10,592 bases of DNA from Gammaproteobacteria bacterium. Lineage in GTDB: Bacteria > Pseudomonadota > Gammaproteobacteria > Steroidobacterales > SZUA-146. The stretch spans positions 1-10,592 of the forward strand of contig QIGP01000124.1 in NCBI GenBank assembly GCA_003228965.1, written 5' to 3'. A program made the position numbers and the translations under genes. Within the stretch, counting starts at the first letter, position 1. Every line of letters starts with the position of its first letter. This document shows positions 1-7,196 of the stretch, in pieces. The notes under the pieces were generated by a model that saw nothing but the letters and a program-made list of their open reading frames with translations, was not told where the DNA came from and searched no databases.

Positions 1-297
1 TACAGCTCGGTCTACCTGACCTTTATAGGGTTCAAACAATTCTGACAATTGAGCGTGAGCTAAATCGGCATAGGTATGTGCTAGCGGTGTTGAACGGTTC
101 ATAGGATCCAGGGAGAGCTGGTGCCAAAACGCATGCTCCACCTGATGCGGCACAAGGCGGGCAACCTGCTGAGCGGTTTGACCCGTATCAATACTCGTGT
201 CGTCGTAGCGCGCACAGCCTGGCTGGGCTTCGCTTACCAGAGAAGTCGACGCCGCTAACACACCAGCGTCGTTAAGCTCTATGGCCAATACGGACAT
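1..297 (-). CDS. N-terminal part of a diverged Hsp70/actin-like ATPase-like protein (partial)
   Basis: The open frame starts at ATG 297 and runs off the left edge, giving 99 codons. The start follows the stop of the channel gene after two bases, with an AGGTG Shine-Dalgarno-like site about nine bases upstream inside that gene. The protein begins MSVLAIELNDAGVLAAS, which has the layout of the first beta strand and phosphate-binding loop of the Hsp70/actin fold. However, the usual Asp and Gly of the IDLGTT motif are replaced (Glu6, Asn8), so nucleotide binding may be altered. There is no signal peptide or membrane segment, so it is expected to be cytoplasmic. A later stretch, QVEHAFWHQLSLDPMN, looks like a conserved family block, but I cannot name the family with certainty. 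The gene is almost certainly real; the ATPase-fold assignment is tentative, because only the N-terminus is visible. Confidence 0.6.
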   Translation of the reverse strand, partial: MSVLAIELNDAGVLAASTSLVSEAQPGCARYDDTSIDTGQTAQQVARLVPHQVEHAFWHQLSLDPMNRSTPLAHTYADLAHAQLSELFEPYKGQVDRAV

Positions 298-299
298 GG

Positions 300-1097
300 T
301 TAGCGCACCTGCAGCTGGCTCACCAGCCGTTCATCGCAATAGGATTCGGTATCGAGCACCAGGCGCTCCATCACCAGCTGGAGCTGATGTAATAGGAACA
401 TGAGTACGATACTGAGCAGCAACGCAATGAAAGTTGAATTAAAAGCAACGCCCAGGCTTGCCGTAACACCGGTTATATCGCCTTCAACCGCTTTATGCGC
501 CTGACCCAGTGCTTCACCAATACCACGCACGGTACCAATAAACCCAATCGACGGAATTGCCCAGGCAATATAACGCACCATAGAAAGTTCGGAATCCAGT
601 CGCTCAGATTCGCCCTCACACAAATCGCGTACGACGGTCGACACGTCCTGAATACTTCGCGTGGTGTGAAATCGGTGCAACGCACTTCGAAGTACACGCG
701 GTAACAATAAATTTCTTTGCGCTAACGGCAACTCTTGCACGGTTCGAGAATAGGACCGGGTATCTTCCGGCAATATACTCACGCCATCGGCTAATGGAAT
801 CAGGTTTTGTTCAAGCAGCTTTCCTTCTTTGGATGCTATGACCGCCTTATACGCCATGATGGCCATCGCCCACAGCATAAGTATGAAACACATTTCCTGT
901 TCGAGGTCTTTCACCAAAATGTAGGGCGAACGCTCAGGAACGTAGTTTTCGTCGGCGGCAATCTGTTCCAATTGCTGCGCGCGAATCACTTCAGCCTTAG
1001 GTCGAATTACCAGGGTATACATTCCGTGTACAACCACTATCGCGGTGATGAGCGCGAACACCTGAAAGGCAAACTCAACTGGAAATTTTCTGTTCAT
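300..1097 (-). CDS. MotA/TolQ/ExbB-family proton channel protein
   Basis: This 265-aa inner-membrane protein has hydrophobic segments at about residues 12-31, 66-86, 173-198 and 212-237. The third and fourth carry the family signature: IPSIGFIGTVRGIGEAL (about 181-197) and SLGVAFNSTFIALLLS (about 214-229), the pore helices that in TolQ, ExbB and MotA help conduct protons. A cytoplasmic loop lies between the second and third helices, as in the family. The ATG at 1097 is preceded by GAGGA with a six-base spacer, which fixes the start. Such proteins normally work with an ExbD/TolR/MotB-type partner that has one membrane helix with an Asp; none is seen in this window. The next gene starts two bases after its stop, so the two are probably co-translated. 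The family call is firm; the process energised is unknown. It is unlikely to be TolQ or MotA themselves, since none of their usual neighbours is here. Confidence 0.88.
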   Translation of the reverse strand: MNRKFPVEFAFQVFALITAIVVVHGMYTLVIRPKAEVIRAQQLEQIAADENYVPERSPYILVKDLEQEMCFILMLWAMAIMAYKAVIASKEGKLLEQNLIPLADGVSILPEDTRSYSRTVQELPLAQRNLLLPRVLRSALHRFHTTRSIQDVSTVVRDLCEGESERLDSELSMVRYIAWAIPSIGFIGTVRGIGEALGQAHKAVEGDITGVTASLGVAFNSTFIALLLSIVLMFLLHQLQLVMERLVLDTESYCDERLVSQLQVR

Positions 1098-1121
1098 GTA
1101 CAGTCCTCAAAGATATCTATT

Positions 1122-1150
1122 ATTATGTATACCATTAACTTCATGTTCAA
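1122..1150 (-). promoter_or_regulatory. Candidate sigma-70 promoter for the channel gene
   Basis: In the 80-base gap before the channel gene, the minus strand reads TTGAAC (1150-1145), a 17-base spacer, then CATAAT (1127-1122). These match the -35 and -10 consensus at 4/6 and 5/6 positions with ideal spacing. Predicted initiation is near 1115, just upstream of the GAGGA site at 1108-1104. It could give separate expression of the channel and ATPase-like genes within a longer operon. It is a consensus match only. Confidence 0.4.
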
Positions 1151-1177
1151 ATTGGGGCTACTTCTGCTTGCGAGCCA

Positions 1178-1408
1178 TTAAATATCTACGGGAAACGACA
1201 CGCTTGAATCCACGTTGATTTTTTCTGTTGGAGTAAAGGTGTCTTCGTCGAAATCGCCTTCCTCCTCCGACACTTCTCGCTCTACCGTTTGCGTAGTTTG
1301 TGTACTTAGCTCTTTCTCAGCCGGTTTGGCAGGCGTGTCCTCTTGCTTCTGGGCAAGAGTTCCAAGAGAAAATACACAAACGACCAATGCTACCAAGATT
1401 CTATTCAT
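1178..1408 (-). CDS. Small acidic exported protein of unknown function
   Basis: From the ATG at 1408 this encodes 76 aa: a signal peptide (MNRILVALVVCVFSLGTLA, likely cut before Gln20) followed by a short, highly acidic, Thr/Glu-rich and probably disordered chain ending in PVDI. The Cys inside the hydrophobic core is not in a lipobox, so it is predicted to be a soluble periplasmic peptide. A first ATG at 1414 abuts the TAA of the preceding gene but lies only three bases from the GGAG site; the ATG at 1408 has a nine-base spacer and is preferred. A GTG at 1411 is also possible. I do not recognise a family. Its place between the PEGA/FGE gene and the channel gene suggests a role in the same envelope process. 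The signal peptide and junction support it being a real gene. Confidence 0.7.
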   Translation of the reverse strand: MNRILVALVVCVFSLGTLAQKQEDTPAKPAEKELSTQTTQTVEREVSEEEGDFDEDTFTPTEKINVDSSVSFPVDI

Positions 1409-1414
1409 CACCAT

Positions 1415-3466
1415 TTACTCCAGGTACCTTGCAATACGAAAACCAATATCGTTTCTCGCTTGCTTGGACGAGTCTCTAAACGTATAGCGCAACTCGCCTA
1501 TGCGAGAATGCTGCCAACTGGACCCACGAATTACTCTGGCCTCTCCACGTGTGGAACCACTTCCCGACACGTAAGTATCGTGCGTCCACTCCGACACATT
1601 GCCTGCCATATCGTATAAGCCCGCTTCGTCTGCTGCGAAGCTACCCACAGGTGCCGTTGCAGCATAACCGTCGTCGTACTCTTCAAACACACTGTTGACC
1701 AATCCGATAGCGGCTCGGCCGGCAAAGTTACCGTACTCTACCGGTGGAGGAAGCTGATCCCCCCAAGGCATTAGCGTGGCACTTCTTGACCCTGCAAAGC
1801 GTCCGGCCCAGGCCCACTCGGGCTCGGTCGGTAATCTGTAACCCGTATTGGAAGGCACTACTGTCTGCATTTTTCCATCGACTTCTTTGTAAGCCAATGG
1901 CAAGCCTTCCTGTTGACTTAACCAATTGCAGTAACGGGTAGCCCCTTCCCACGACACGTTGACGACCGGCACGTCGGGGTCGTCGAGTCGAACTTTAAAT
2001 GCTGTGCCGCTGCTATGTTTGGCATCAAATGCTTTGAAGTGCGCATTGGTAACTTCGTGAGTACCAAGATAATAAAGCCGGGTCAGACTAACGTCTCTTA
2101 ACGTTTCGTTAGCTCTGCGGCCTCGAACGCGTCTGGACGCGCCCATTTGAAATGGTCGAGGCCTTTGCAACAGTAATGTTTGGCCGTCAGAAGTTACGAT
2201 GCTTCGTTTACGCGCAAGTTCCGCTTCCCGCGCCTGATCTACGGTAAGCAGTGTGACGGTTAAACGCTGTCGCTCTTGAGGACTGGGCAAAACTTCTAAC
2301 GTTGCGGGAGCGTATCCAGGTGCGCGTATGGTCAGCACCTGATCTCTTACAGGAAGCCTAAGCACTTCTCCTGTACCGCCAAGGCGTCGGCCGTCCTGCC
2401 AAATTTCTGCAGTAGCTGGACTGCTAAACACAGACACGTCACCCAACAGTTGCTCAAGTGTCCAGTTGACCGCAATATCCTCATCACTGGTCGGCTTAAT
2501 CAAACGCGAAGCTTTACGATAACCCACTAAACTTGCGGCCACCGTGTAGGACTTGCCGGGAGCCAATTTGAACGTTTGCGGCGACATACCGCGAAACTGG
2601 CCGTTAACAGTTACAGCTGCCGAAGGAGTGGAGTTGACAATGATGGTACCGTCCGCTTTGACAAGCTTAACTTGCGGCAATGTAAGCGCAGTACCGGCCG
2701 TAAGGTTGAGCGTCTTGAACCACGCCTTGTATCCTTTTGTCCGCACCGTTAAGGAATGCTCCCCAGCCAGAATCTCAAACGTTCCAGGCGTCTGCCCAAT
2801 AACCGTATCGCCAATCACAACGTCAGCGCTCTTAGGTGTTGACGTCAGTGTAACGTCCGACCAATTGGGCGTAAGCTGCACGTCAAGTTCTTGAGATTTA
2901 CCGAGCCCTTCAATATCAATGTCACTCAACCAGTCCTGGTAGCGCGGCACTTGCACTTTCAATGAGTACGATCCAGCCGGTAACTCAATGTCGGGGCCTG
3001 GCAAATCATGCACGCCGTCTGTTCCGATGGTTACCGAGCCCGCAATTGCGGAAGGTAAATTGATGCGCAAGTACCCCGGCAGTTTTTCAAGTTGAAATTG
3101 AAATCGCTGGCTGGCTTCACGATCGATATTAACCACCGTCTCAAGCGACACGTAGCCTTCCTTGGTTGCGTTTACTGCAAGATCACCGCTACGCATCAGG
3201 TAGTGATCTTTGTAGCTAATTCGCGGCCAACCACCCTGTAGCTGCACCGTGTCAGGTAGAGGGTCGATTTGAACCCAAACTGATTTAGCCGTAAATACAA
3301 ACCAAAGTGCGAGCGCCGACGCGAGCAACAAGACGAAAATAGCAAAGCGCAATGCCGTTATCTTTCGAGGCTTCGACGGCGGCGAACCTCCAGGCGTATA
3401 GGCGATAACGTCGATTGCGTCCGACACCGGTTTAAGCCCTGCTATAACCGATGCGGGCTCAGCCAT
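1415..3466 (-). CDS. Membrane-anchored PEGA-repeat protein with C-terminal FGE/SUMF1-like domain
   Basis: This 683-aa protein has a short cytoplasmic N-terminus, one membrane helix (about residues 38-60) and a large, presumably periplasmic part. It has four recognisable PEGA-type beta repeats, at about 131-178, 203-250, 272-318 and 341-388. Each shows the pattern of a strand, 'TP'-like turn, LxxGxYxL/V and a GY motif, as in EILAGEHSLTVRTKGYKAW. A weaker copy may occupy 63-108. An FGE-sulfatase domain fills about 435-681, with FQMGA, YLGTHEVTNAHF, PVVNVSWEGATRYCNWLS, GYRLPTEPEWAWAG, LYDMAGNVSEWTHD, RVIRGSSW and the ending GFRIARY. The catalytic cysteine pair of true formylglycine-generating enzymes is absent: the segment after RGSSW has no Cys, and the only Cys is at residue 513. 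It is therefore more likely a binding or structural protein than an oxidase. The ATG at 3466 directly follows the kinase TAA, and AGGGAG (3481-3476) sits nine bases upstream. Confidence 0.9.
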   Translation of the reverse strand: MAEPASVIAGLKPVSDAIDVIAYTPGGSPPSKPRKITALRFAIFVLLLASALALWFVFTAKSVWVQIDPLPDTVQLQGGWPRISYKDHYLMRSGDLAVNATKEGYVSLETVVNIDREASQRFQFQLEKLPGYLRINLPSAIAGSVTIGTDGVHDLPGPDIELPAGSYSLKVQVPRYQDWLSDIDIEGLGKSQELDVQLTPNWSDVTLTSTPKSADVVIGDTVIGQTPGTFEILAGEHSLTVRTKGYKAWFKTLNLTAGTALTLPQVKLVKADGTIIVNSTPSAAVTVNGQFRGMSPQTFKLAPGKSYTVAASLVGYRKASRLIKPTSDEDIAVNWTLEQLLGDVSVFSSPATAEIWQDGRRLGGTGEVLRLPVRDQVLTIRAPGYAPATLEVLPSPQERQRLTVTLLTVDQAREAELARKRSIVTSDGQTLLLQRPRPFQMGASRRVRGRRANETLRDVSLTRLYYLGTHEVTNAHFKAFDAKHSSGTAFKVRLDDPDVPVVNVSWEGATRYCNWLSQQEGLPLAYKEVDGKMQTVVPSNTGYRLPTEPEWAWAGRFAGSRSATLMPWGDQLPPPVEYGNFAGRAAIGLVNSVFEEYDDGYAATAPVGSFAADEAGLYDMAGNVSEWTHDTYVSGSGSTRGEARVIRGSSWQHSRIGELRYTFRDSSKQARNDIGFRIARYLE
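1418..1421 (-). promoter_or_regulatory. Ribosome binding site of the small exported protein gene
   Basis: GGAG on the minus strand lies within the last codons of the PEGA/FGE gene. Its distance is three bases to the ATG at 1414 and nine to the ATG at 1408, so it favours the downstream start. Confidence 0.55.
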
Positions 3467-5818
3467 TTAGATGCGCTCCCTGCAAATAACCTCAACAGGC
3501 GCTACAGCTTGACCCGGCGATATTTCGAATTTCACGCGCACGTCCCGATAGCCCTGGCGAGTACCGAGCACCGTATATTCTCCAGGGCGAAGCGATAGCG
3601 TTTCCCGCGTTAACGTTCCCAGACGCCCAACCCGGTAAACCAGAATGTCGGTAACGCCGTCCGACCGAAGCTCCACCGGCAACGGGATTTTTGCCGCCTG
3701 CATAAACCCGCGAAGTCGCGAGGTGCGTTCAGAAACGACTGGATCGCTCATGTAGGGGTCAACTCTTTCAAGCACGCTCTGAGCACGACTAAACACGCTG
3801 TCATTGGCAAGCCTGGAAGGCTGGCTAAGTAAGTCGGTAAGCTCCTCAGAAAGCTCCGCGTGTTCGCGTACACGACGCATGGAAGACGCGGTTTCGCTAG
3901 ACGGCGTCTTGTCCAATATCGCCTGGTACTCACGTTCAGCACCACGTAAGTCACCTTGTCGCTCAAGTTCTGCGGCGCGCGACTGCAAACGATTTACGTC
4001 CTTGAGACGAATCGCTGTATCCAACTGAGCCAACGCTGTGCTTACTTCCGACGCTCCAGGTTTAAGTTTGTAGGCTTGCTCGAACGCTTCTTGAGAAGCG
4101 GCGAAGTCGTCACGTTCGAGTGCAGCGAAGCCATTCGACATGTGGCGCGAATATGCAGAATTTGCCAATCTCGACTGCATTCGGGCAACGCCTGACTTCG
4201 CAGGCTGCCACTGCCCGTCCAGTGCAACGGCCCGTTGATACGTGTCACGAGCAGCACGCACTTCTGCACGTTGCTCCATCGCTTCACCTTCTGAAACAAG
4301 AGTTAGTACCTGATCGAGGTTGCCAGCGCGCTCCAGTCCTTGCTGCGCCATTGTGGAAGTGGGCTCTATGTCCAACGCCAGCTGATAGAGCTTTGTAGCC
4401 TCCGCACTATTGGCAGCGGCCAGCTTATTTGCTGCGGCCGATAACGTCTCATCAAGTACCGTTCTTGACCGCACAGCCAGATTGTCGGCAAGCTCTTTGC
4501 CTTCGTTGTAACGTTCGAGCGCAGCTTCGAAGTTGTTCTTGCGAAAAGCCTGGTCTCCTTGAATGGCAAGAGCTTTGAGCTCCTCAAACTCGTCAAACGC
4601 CCACACAGGCGCACGCTCGTCTTCAAGATAAAACTGCTGTTCGAGTAACTGCTCAAGAATCGCCTCAGCTTCTTTACGAAGTTTAGCTTCCTGAGCCAGT
4701 TTCCACGGCTCAACGCTCGGTGCAACAGGCAGCGCGGAACCGGTTGCGGTAGTTGCAGGTGCACCTGCAGAACTGACCGCTTCGCTAGTCTTATTGCCTG
4801 CCGTCACTTCAGCGTCGCTTGCAAAACGAGGAATAAAATAGAACAACAGTACGGCGCCTATTACTCCGTAGAGCGCTAGTAGTCCTAGCCCTTTCGAACG
4901 CGAACGGCTACGACCATTCCTGGAAGGTGCTCCCGCATCCTGATCGATTGAAACCACATCGATTTGGTCAAACTCGTCGCTTGATTCGGCTCCTGACACC
5001 CGACTTACCAACTCGAATTCGTCAGGCGGCAACGTGACATTACTTTGCTCGGCAAGTGCAGTGCGCAAGCTAACCGCTACGTCGATCATGTTTGACGGGC
5101 GTTGTGCCGGGTCGTGAGACAACAGCTTGTCGATTAACACGCAAAGGATGCCCGTTCCCTTGCGGTGCTCGTAGTCGTCGCCGGGCCAGCGCTCTTCTAC
5201 CAGGCGAAACAGCGCCACACCAAACGCGTATAGGTCGTCAGCTGAACCCGGTTCACTGCCAGCGCGTTGCTGGGGACTCATGCTTCTGGGAGACCCTCCG
5301 CTTCGAAGCCCTTTATCACCTCGTACAGAGGCAACACCAAAATCGAGGAGTCGCGCGTGCCCGCGGCTGTCGAGCATACCGTTGCTAAGTTTGAAATCGC
5401 GGTGAACGATGCCTTGCTTATGAACGTGGGCCAAGCCTTCAGCAAGCTCAATCATGGCGGGAAGAAACTGTGCGGGAGGTCGACCTATCAAATCGCCCAG
5501 GCGACCGCCTGTCAGATACTCCATCGACAATATCGTGTGTTCGTTGCTGTCGTGAAACTCGAATACCCGGACAACCGCCGGGTGGATGCATTGCGAACTC
5601 ATAGCATGTTCGTTGCGCAACAGTTCGCGATCTACTTTGTTCGAGCTGAGAGCGACTTTGAGCGCGACTCTCGACTTAAGTGCGGCATCTTGCGAGAGCC
5701 ACACCTGACTATGTTCACTTGTGTGCAGTAGTCTGACCAACGTATAACGTTTTGCGAGTTTGTGACCTTTTACCAGAGGTTCCATAGAGGCGTCTTTTTT
5801 GTTAGTCGGTTTCGGCAC
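3467..5818 (-). CDS. Membrane-anchored Ser/Thr protein kinase with TPR-like and PEGA-like C-terminal region
   Basis: This is 783 aa from a GTG start at 5818. An Hanks-type kinase domain spans about residues 24-255: VALKV with Lys54, a probable alpha-C Glu70, the catalytic loop VHRDFKLSN (Asp141, Lys143, Asn146), DFG at 159-161, DDLYAFG near 194-200 and DPAQRPS near 237-242. Deviations are the glycine loop, LLHTSEHSQVW (30-40), with no Gly, and SPQQ (181-184) where SPEQ/APE is usual. One membrane helix lies at about 311-330. Beyond it are Ala/Glu-rich helical repeats resembling TPRs (about 410-640) and a PEGA-like domain (about 715-772, with LRPGEYTV and GYRDVRV). The likely layout is a cytoplasmic kinase domain and a periplasmic C-terminus. 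The start is uncertain: neither the GTG nor the in-frame ATG at 5785 (residue 12) has a clear Shine-Dalgarno site. The stop directly abuts the ATG of the PEGA/FGE gene, implying translational coupling. Confidence 0.9.
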   Translation of the reverse strand: MPKPTNKKDASMEPLVKGHKLAKRYTLVRLLHTSEHSQVWLSQDAALKSRVALKVALSSNKVDRELLRNEHAMSSQCIHPAVVRVFEFHDSNEHTILSMEYLTGGRLGDLIGRPPAQFLPAMIELAEGLAHVHKQGIVHRDFKLSNGMLDSRGHARLLDFGVASVRGDKGLRSGGSPRSMSPQQRAGSEPGSADDLYAFGVALFRLVEERWPGDDYEHRKGTGILCVLIDKLLSHDPAQRPSNMIDVAVSLRTALAEQSNVTLPPDEFELVSRVSGAESSDEFDQIDVVSIDQDAGAPSRNGRSRSRSKGLGLLALYGVIGAVLLFYFIPRFASDAEVTAGNKTSEAVSSAGAPATTATGSALPVAPSVEPWKLAQEAKLRKEAEAILEQLLEQQFYLEDERAPVWAFDEFEELKALAIQGDQAFRKNNFEAALERYNEGKELADNLAVRSRTVLDETLSAAANKLAAANSAEATKLYQLALDIEPTSTMAQQGLERAGNLDQVLTLVSEGEAMEQRAEVRAARDTYQRAVALDGQWQPAKSGVARMQSRLANSAYSRHMSNGFAALERDDFAASQEAFEQAYKLKPGASEVSTALAQLDTAIRLKDVNRLQSRAAELERQGDLRGAEREYQAILDKTPSSETASSMRRVREHAELSEELTDLLSQPSRLANDSVFSRAQSVLERVDPYMSDPVVSERTSRLRGFMQAAKIPLPVELRSDGVTDILVYRVGRLGTLTRETLSLRPGEYTVLGTRQGYRDVRVKFEISPGQAVAPVEVICRERI

Positions 5819-5843
5819 GCCCCGAAGGACTGCTCAATAGAGT

Positions 5844-7094
5844 CTATTCGTTAATCGCGTTCGGGTTAACCGGGGTCGGATTGGGCAATTTCATATCGGC
5901 GTCGCTGATTTCCAGTCCGGTTTCCGATTCGTAAATTTCGCGCAACAGCTCTCGCCACTTGCCGTATTGCTCATCGGCCGTGCCACTAAGCTCTACAGTT
6001 CGGCCCCGAACCTCAACCAGTAACGGCTTCACTTCCGCGGAAAAAGAGTCGCCAAGTTCGGCCAGGGCCGCTGCGTTTAACTTAGACTGTTTGCGTAAAT
6101 CGAATCCGCCCTTAACCAGGTTAATGCCGCCTAAAAGCGCCGCGTTGCCACCGTAGTATCCGGCCCGCGTTTGCGCTTTATTGCGCTGCACTGCGCCTGC
6201 CACGGCAACCAGCAAACCGGCCGCGGTGGTCAAATTGGCTGTACGCTTGAGCTCCCGCAACACCACAGTTTCTTCGTAACTAAAACGCCGCCAGTCTTCG
6301 TAAGGCGAACTCATTTCATCGTGGAAACTCTCATAATGTTCGTCGAGCAAATCGATAAACGCGTATTCCCGCTCGCGAATTTTTTCAATACGTTCAAGCA
6401 TTGGATCGTCTGTAGAAGGCAAGCGTTTAATTTCTACAGCGTCTCCGCTGACCGAGTAATACTCTTCGTAAGCGTATGGCGAAATAGCGGCTGCAAACTT
6501 AAGTTTTGAGACCGTGCGTATTCGGCTGAGTTCGTCAATGGATAACTGCCGACGGGCAGTCAGGAGATCGTTGGCAATATTGTTGTAAAGATCGAGAAAT
6601 GGTTCTGCGTCACCAGTTACGTCTTCGTCGTAGGACAAGTGACCGGCACGGTCCGTGTACGTCTTGTCTATCCAGCGGCGGCCCGTTGTATCGTCAACGA
6701 CAATGTGAACCTTCAAAATCTCGCCATCCGATTTCAGGAGCTTGCCGCCCACCACCAAGTCCACAGCCTCGGTTGGCCGAGGGATAAGGCGTACCGCCCC
6801 CCAGTTTTCAGTTTGCTCTAATACTTTGCGCAACTGGTACGGCACATAGGCGGCTTCTGCATTGCGCACTTCGCGATTAATGAATTTTTTGGAGGCCTCT
6901 TTCGGGTCTTCAGGCACGTTAGGGTCGAACAAGGTAATGCCAATATCTACAAGCTCGTCCTCAGACATTTCCTCCAATGCCTTAATTGCAGGTTTTGCGG
7001 AAACATCAACCACCGTCGTAGACACGCAGCCTGTCGCAAGCAACAGCAGTCCTAACAGCGACAGTCGTAATGAAGGTTCTAACAACAGCGTCAT
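5844..7094 (-). CDS. Lipoprotein of unknown function
   Basis: This 416-aa product has a lipoprotein signal peptide ending LLLLATGC, with acylation expected at Cys23. The ATG at 7094 is preceded by GGGGAG (7105-7100) and a five-base spacer, a strong start. The mature N-terminal half (about 75-150) looks like a folded alpha/beta domain, with AAYVPYQLRKVLEQ, NWGAVRLIPRPTEAVDLVV and a WIDKTY strand. The middle (about 230-285) is charged and helical. Residues about 288-330 form a Gly/Ala-rich, mildly hydrophobic stretch (TTAAGLLVAVAGAVQ, then GGNAALLGGINLVKGG) that could contact a membrane. The tail is Pro/Asn-rich (PNPTPVNPNAINE). I do not recognise a named family. It sits 25 bases upstream of the kinase gene and is probably co-transcribed with it, which suggests a periplasmic or outer-membrane partner of the kinase/PEGA proteins. 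Confidence 0.85.
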   Translation of the reverse strand: MTLLLEPSLRLSLLGLLLLATGCVSTTVVDVSAKPAIKALEEMSEDELVDIGITLFDPNVPEDPKEASKKFINREVRNAEAAYVPYQLRKVLEQTENWGAVRLIPRPTEAVDLVVGGKLLKSDGEILKVHIVVDDTTGRRWIDKTYTDRAGHLSYDEDVTGDAEPFLDLYNNIANDLLTARRQLSIDELSRIRTVSKLKFAAAISPYAYEEYYSVSGDAVEIKRLPSTDDPMLERIEKIREREYAFIDLLDEHYESFHDEMSSPYEDWRRFSYEETVVLRELKRTANLTTAAGLLVAVAGAVQRNKAQTRAGYYGGNAALLGGINLVKGGFDLRKQSKLNAAALAELGDSFSAEVKPLLVEVRGRTVELSGTADEQYGKWRELLREIYESETGLEISDADMKLPNPTPVNPNAINE

Positions 7095-7119
7095 AAGTGC
7101 TCCCCGGCACAGCGTTCAA

Positions 7120-7144
7120 TGCGTGCAGAACGTATCTGCACGCA
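7120..7144. other. Intergenic inverted repeat (potential hairpin)
   Basis: A perfect nine-base inverted repeat, TGCGTGCAG and CTGCACGCA, with a seven-base spacer (AACGTAT), lies in the 102-base gap between the two lipoprotein genes of the minus-strand run. No U-rich tract follows on either strand, so it does not look like an intrinsic terminator. It could be an mRNA processing or stabilising hairpin, or a protein-binding site. Confidence 0.6.
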
Positions 7145-7196
7145 GGTTCTACCAAAGCCACCCGAAAACGGCAGTCTCATTAGAAATGTATACAGT

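Noticed and set aside
300..1097. Calling the channel gene tolQ, exbB or motA
   Set aside because: Only family-level motifs are seen, and none of the usual partner genes is present.
807..1181. 124-codon plus-strand open frame
   Set aside because: Antisense to the channel gene for most of its length, with no domain, signal peptide or clear ribosome site.
1415..2170. Active sulfatase-maturing formylglycine-generating enzyme
   Set aside because: The catalytic cysteines are missing and no sulfatase lies in the window.
5267..5731. 154-codon plus-strand open frame
   Set aside because: It lies entirely within the kinase gene opposite its catalytic domain, and its product has no recognisable features.
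6171..6509. 112-codon plus-strand open frame
   Set aside because: Antisense to the 416-aa lipoprotein, whose start, lipobox and length are well supported.
7120..7144. Intrinsic terminator at the intergenic hairpin
   Set aside because: The stem is good, but no run of T follows on either strand.
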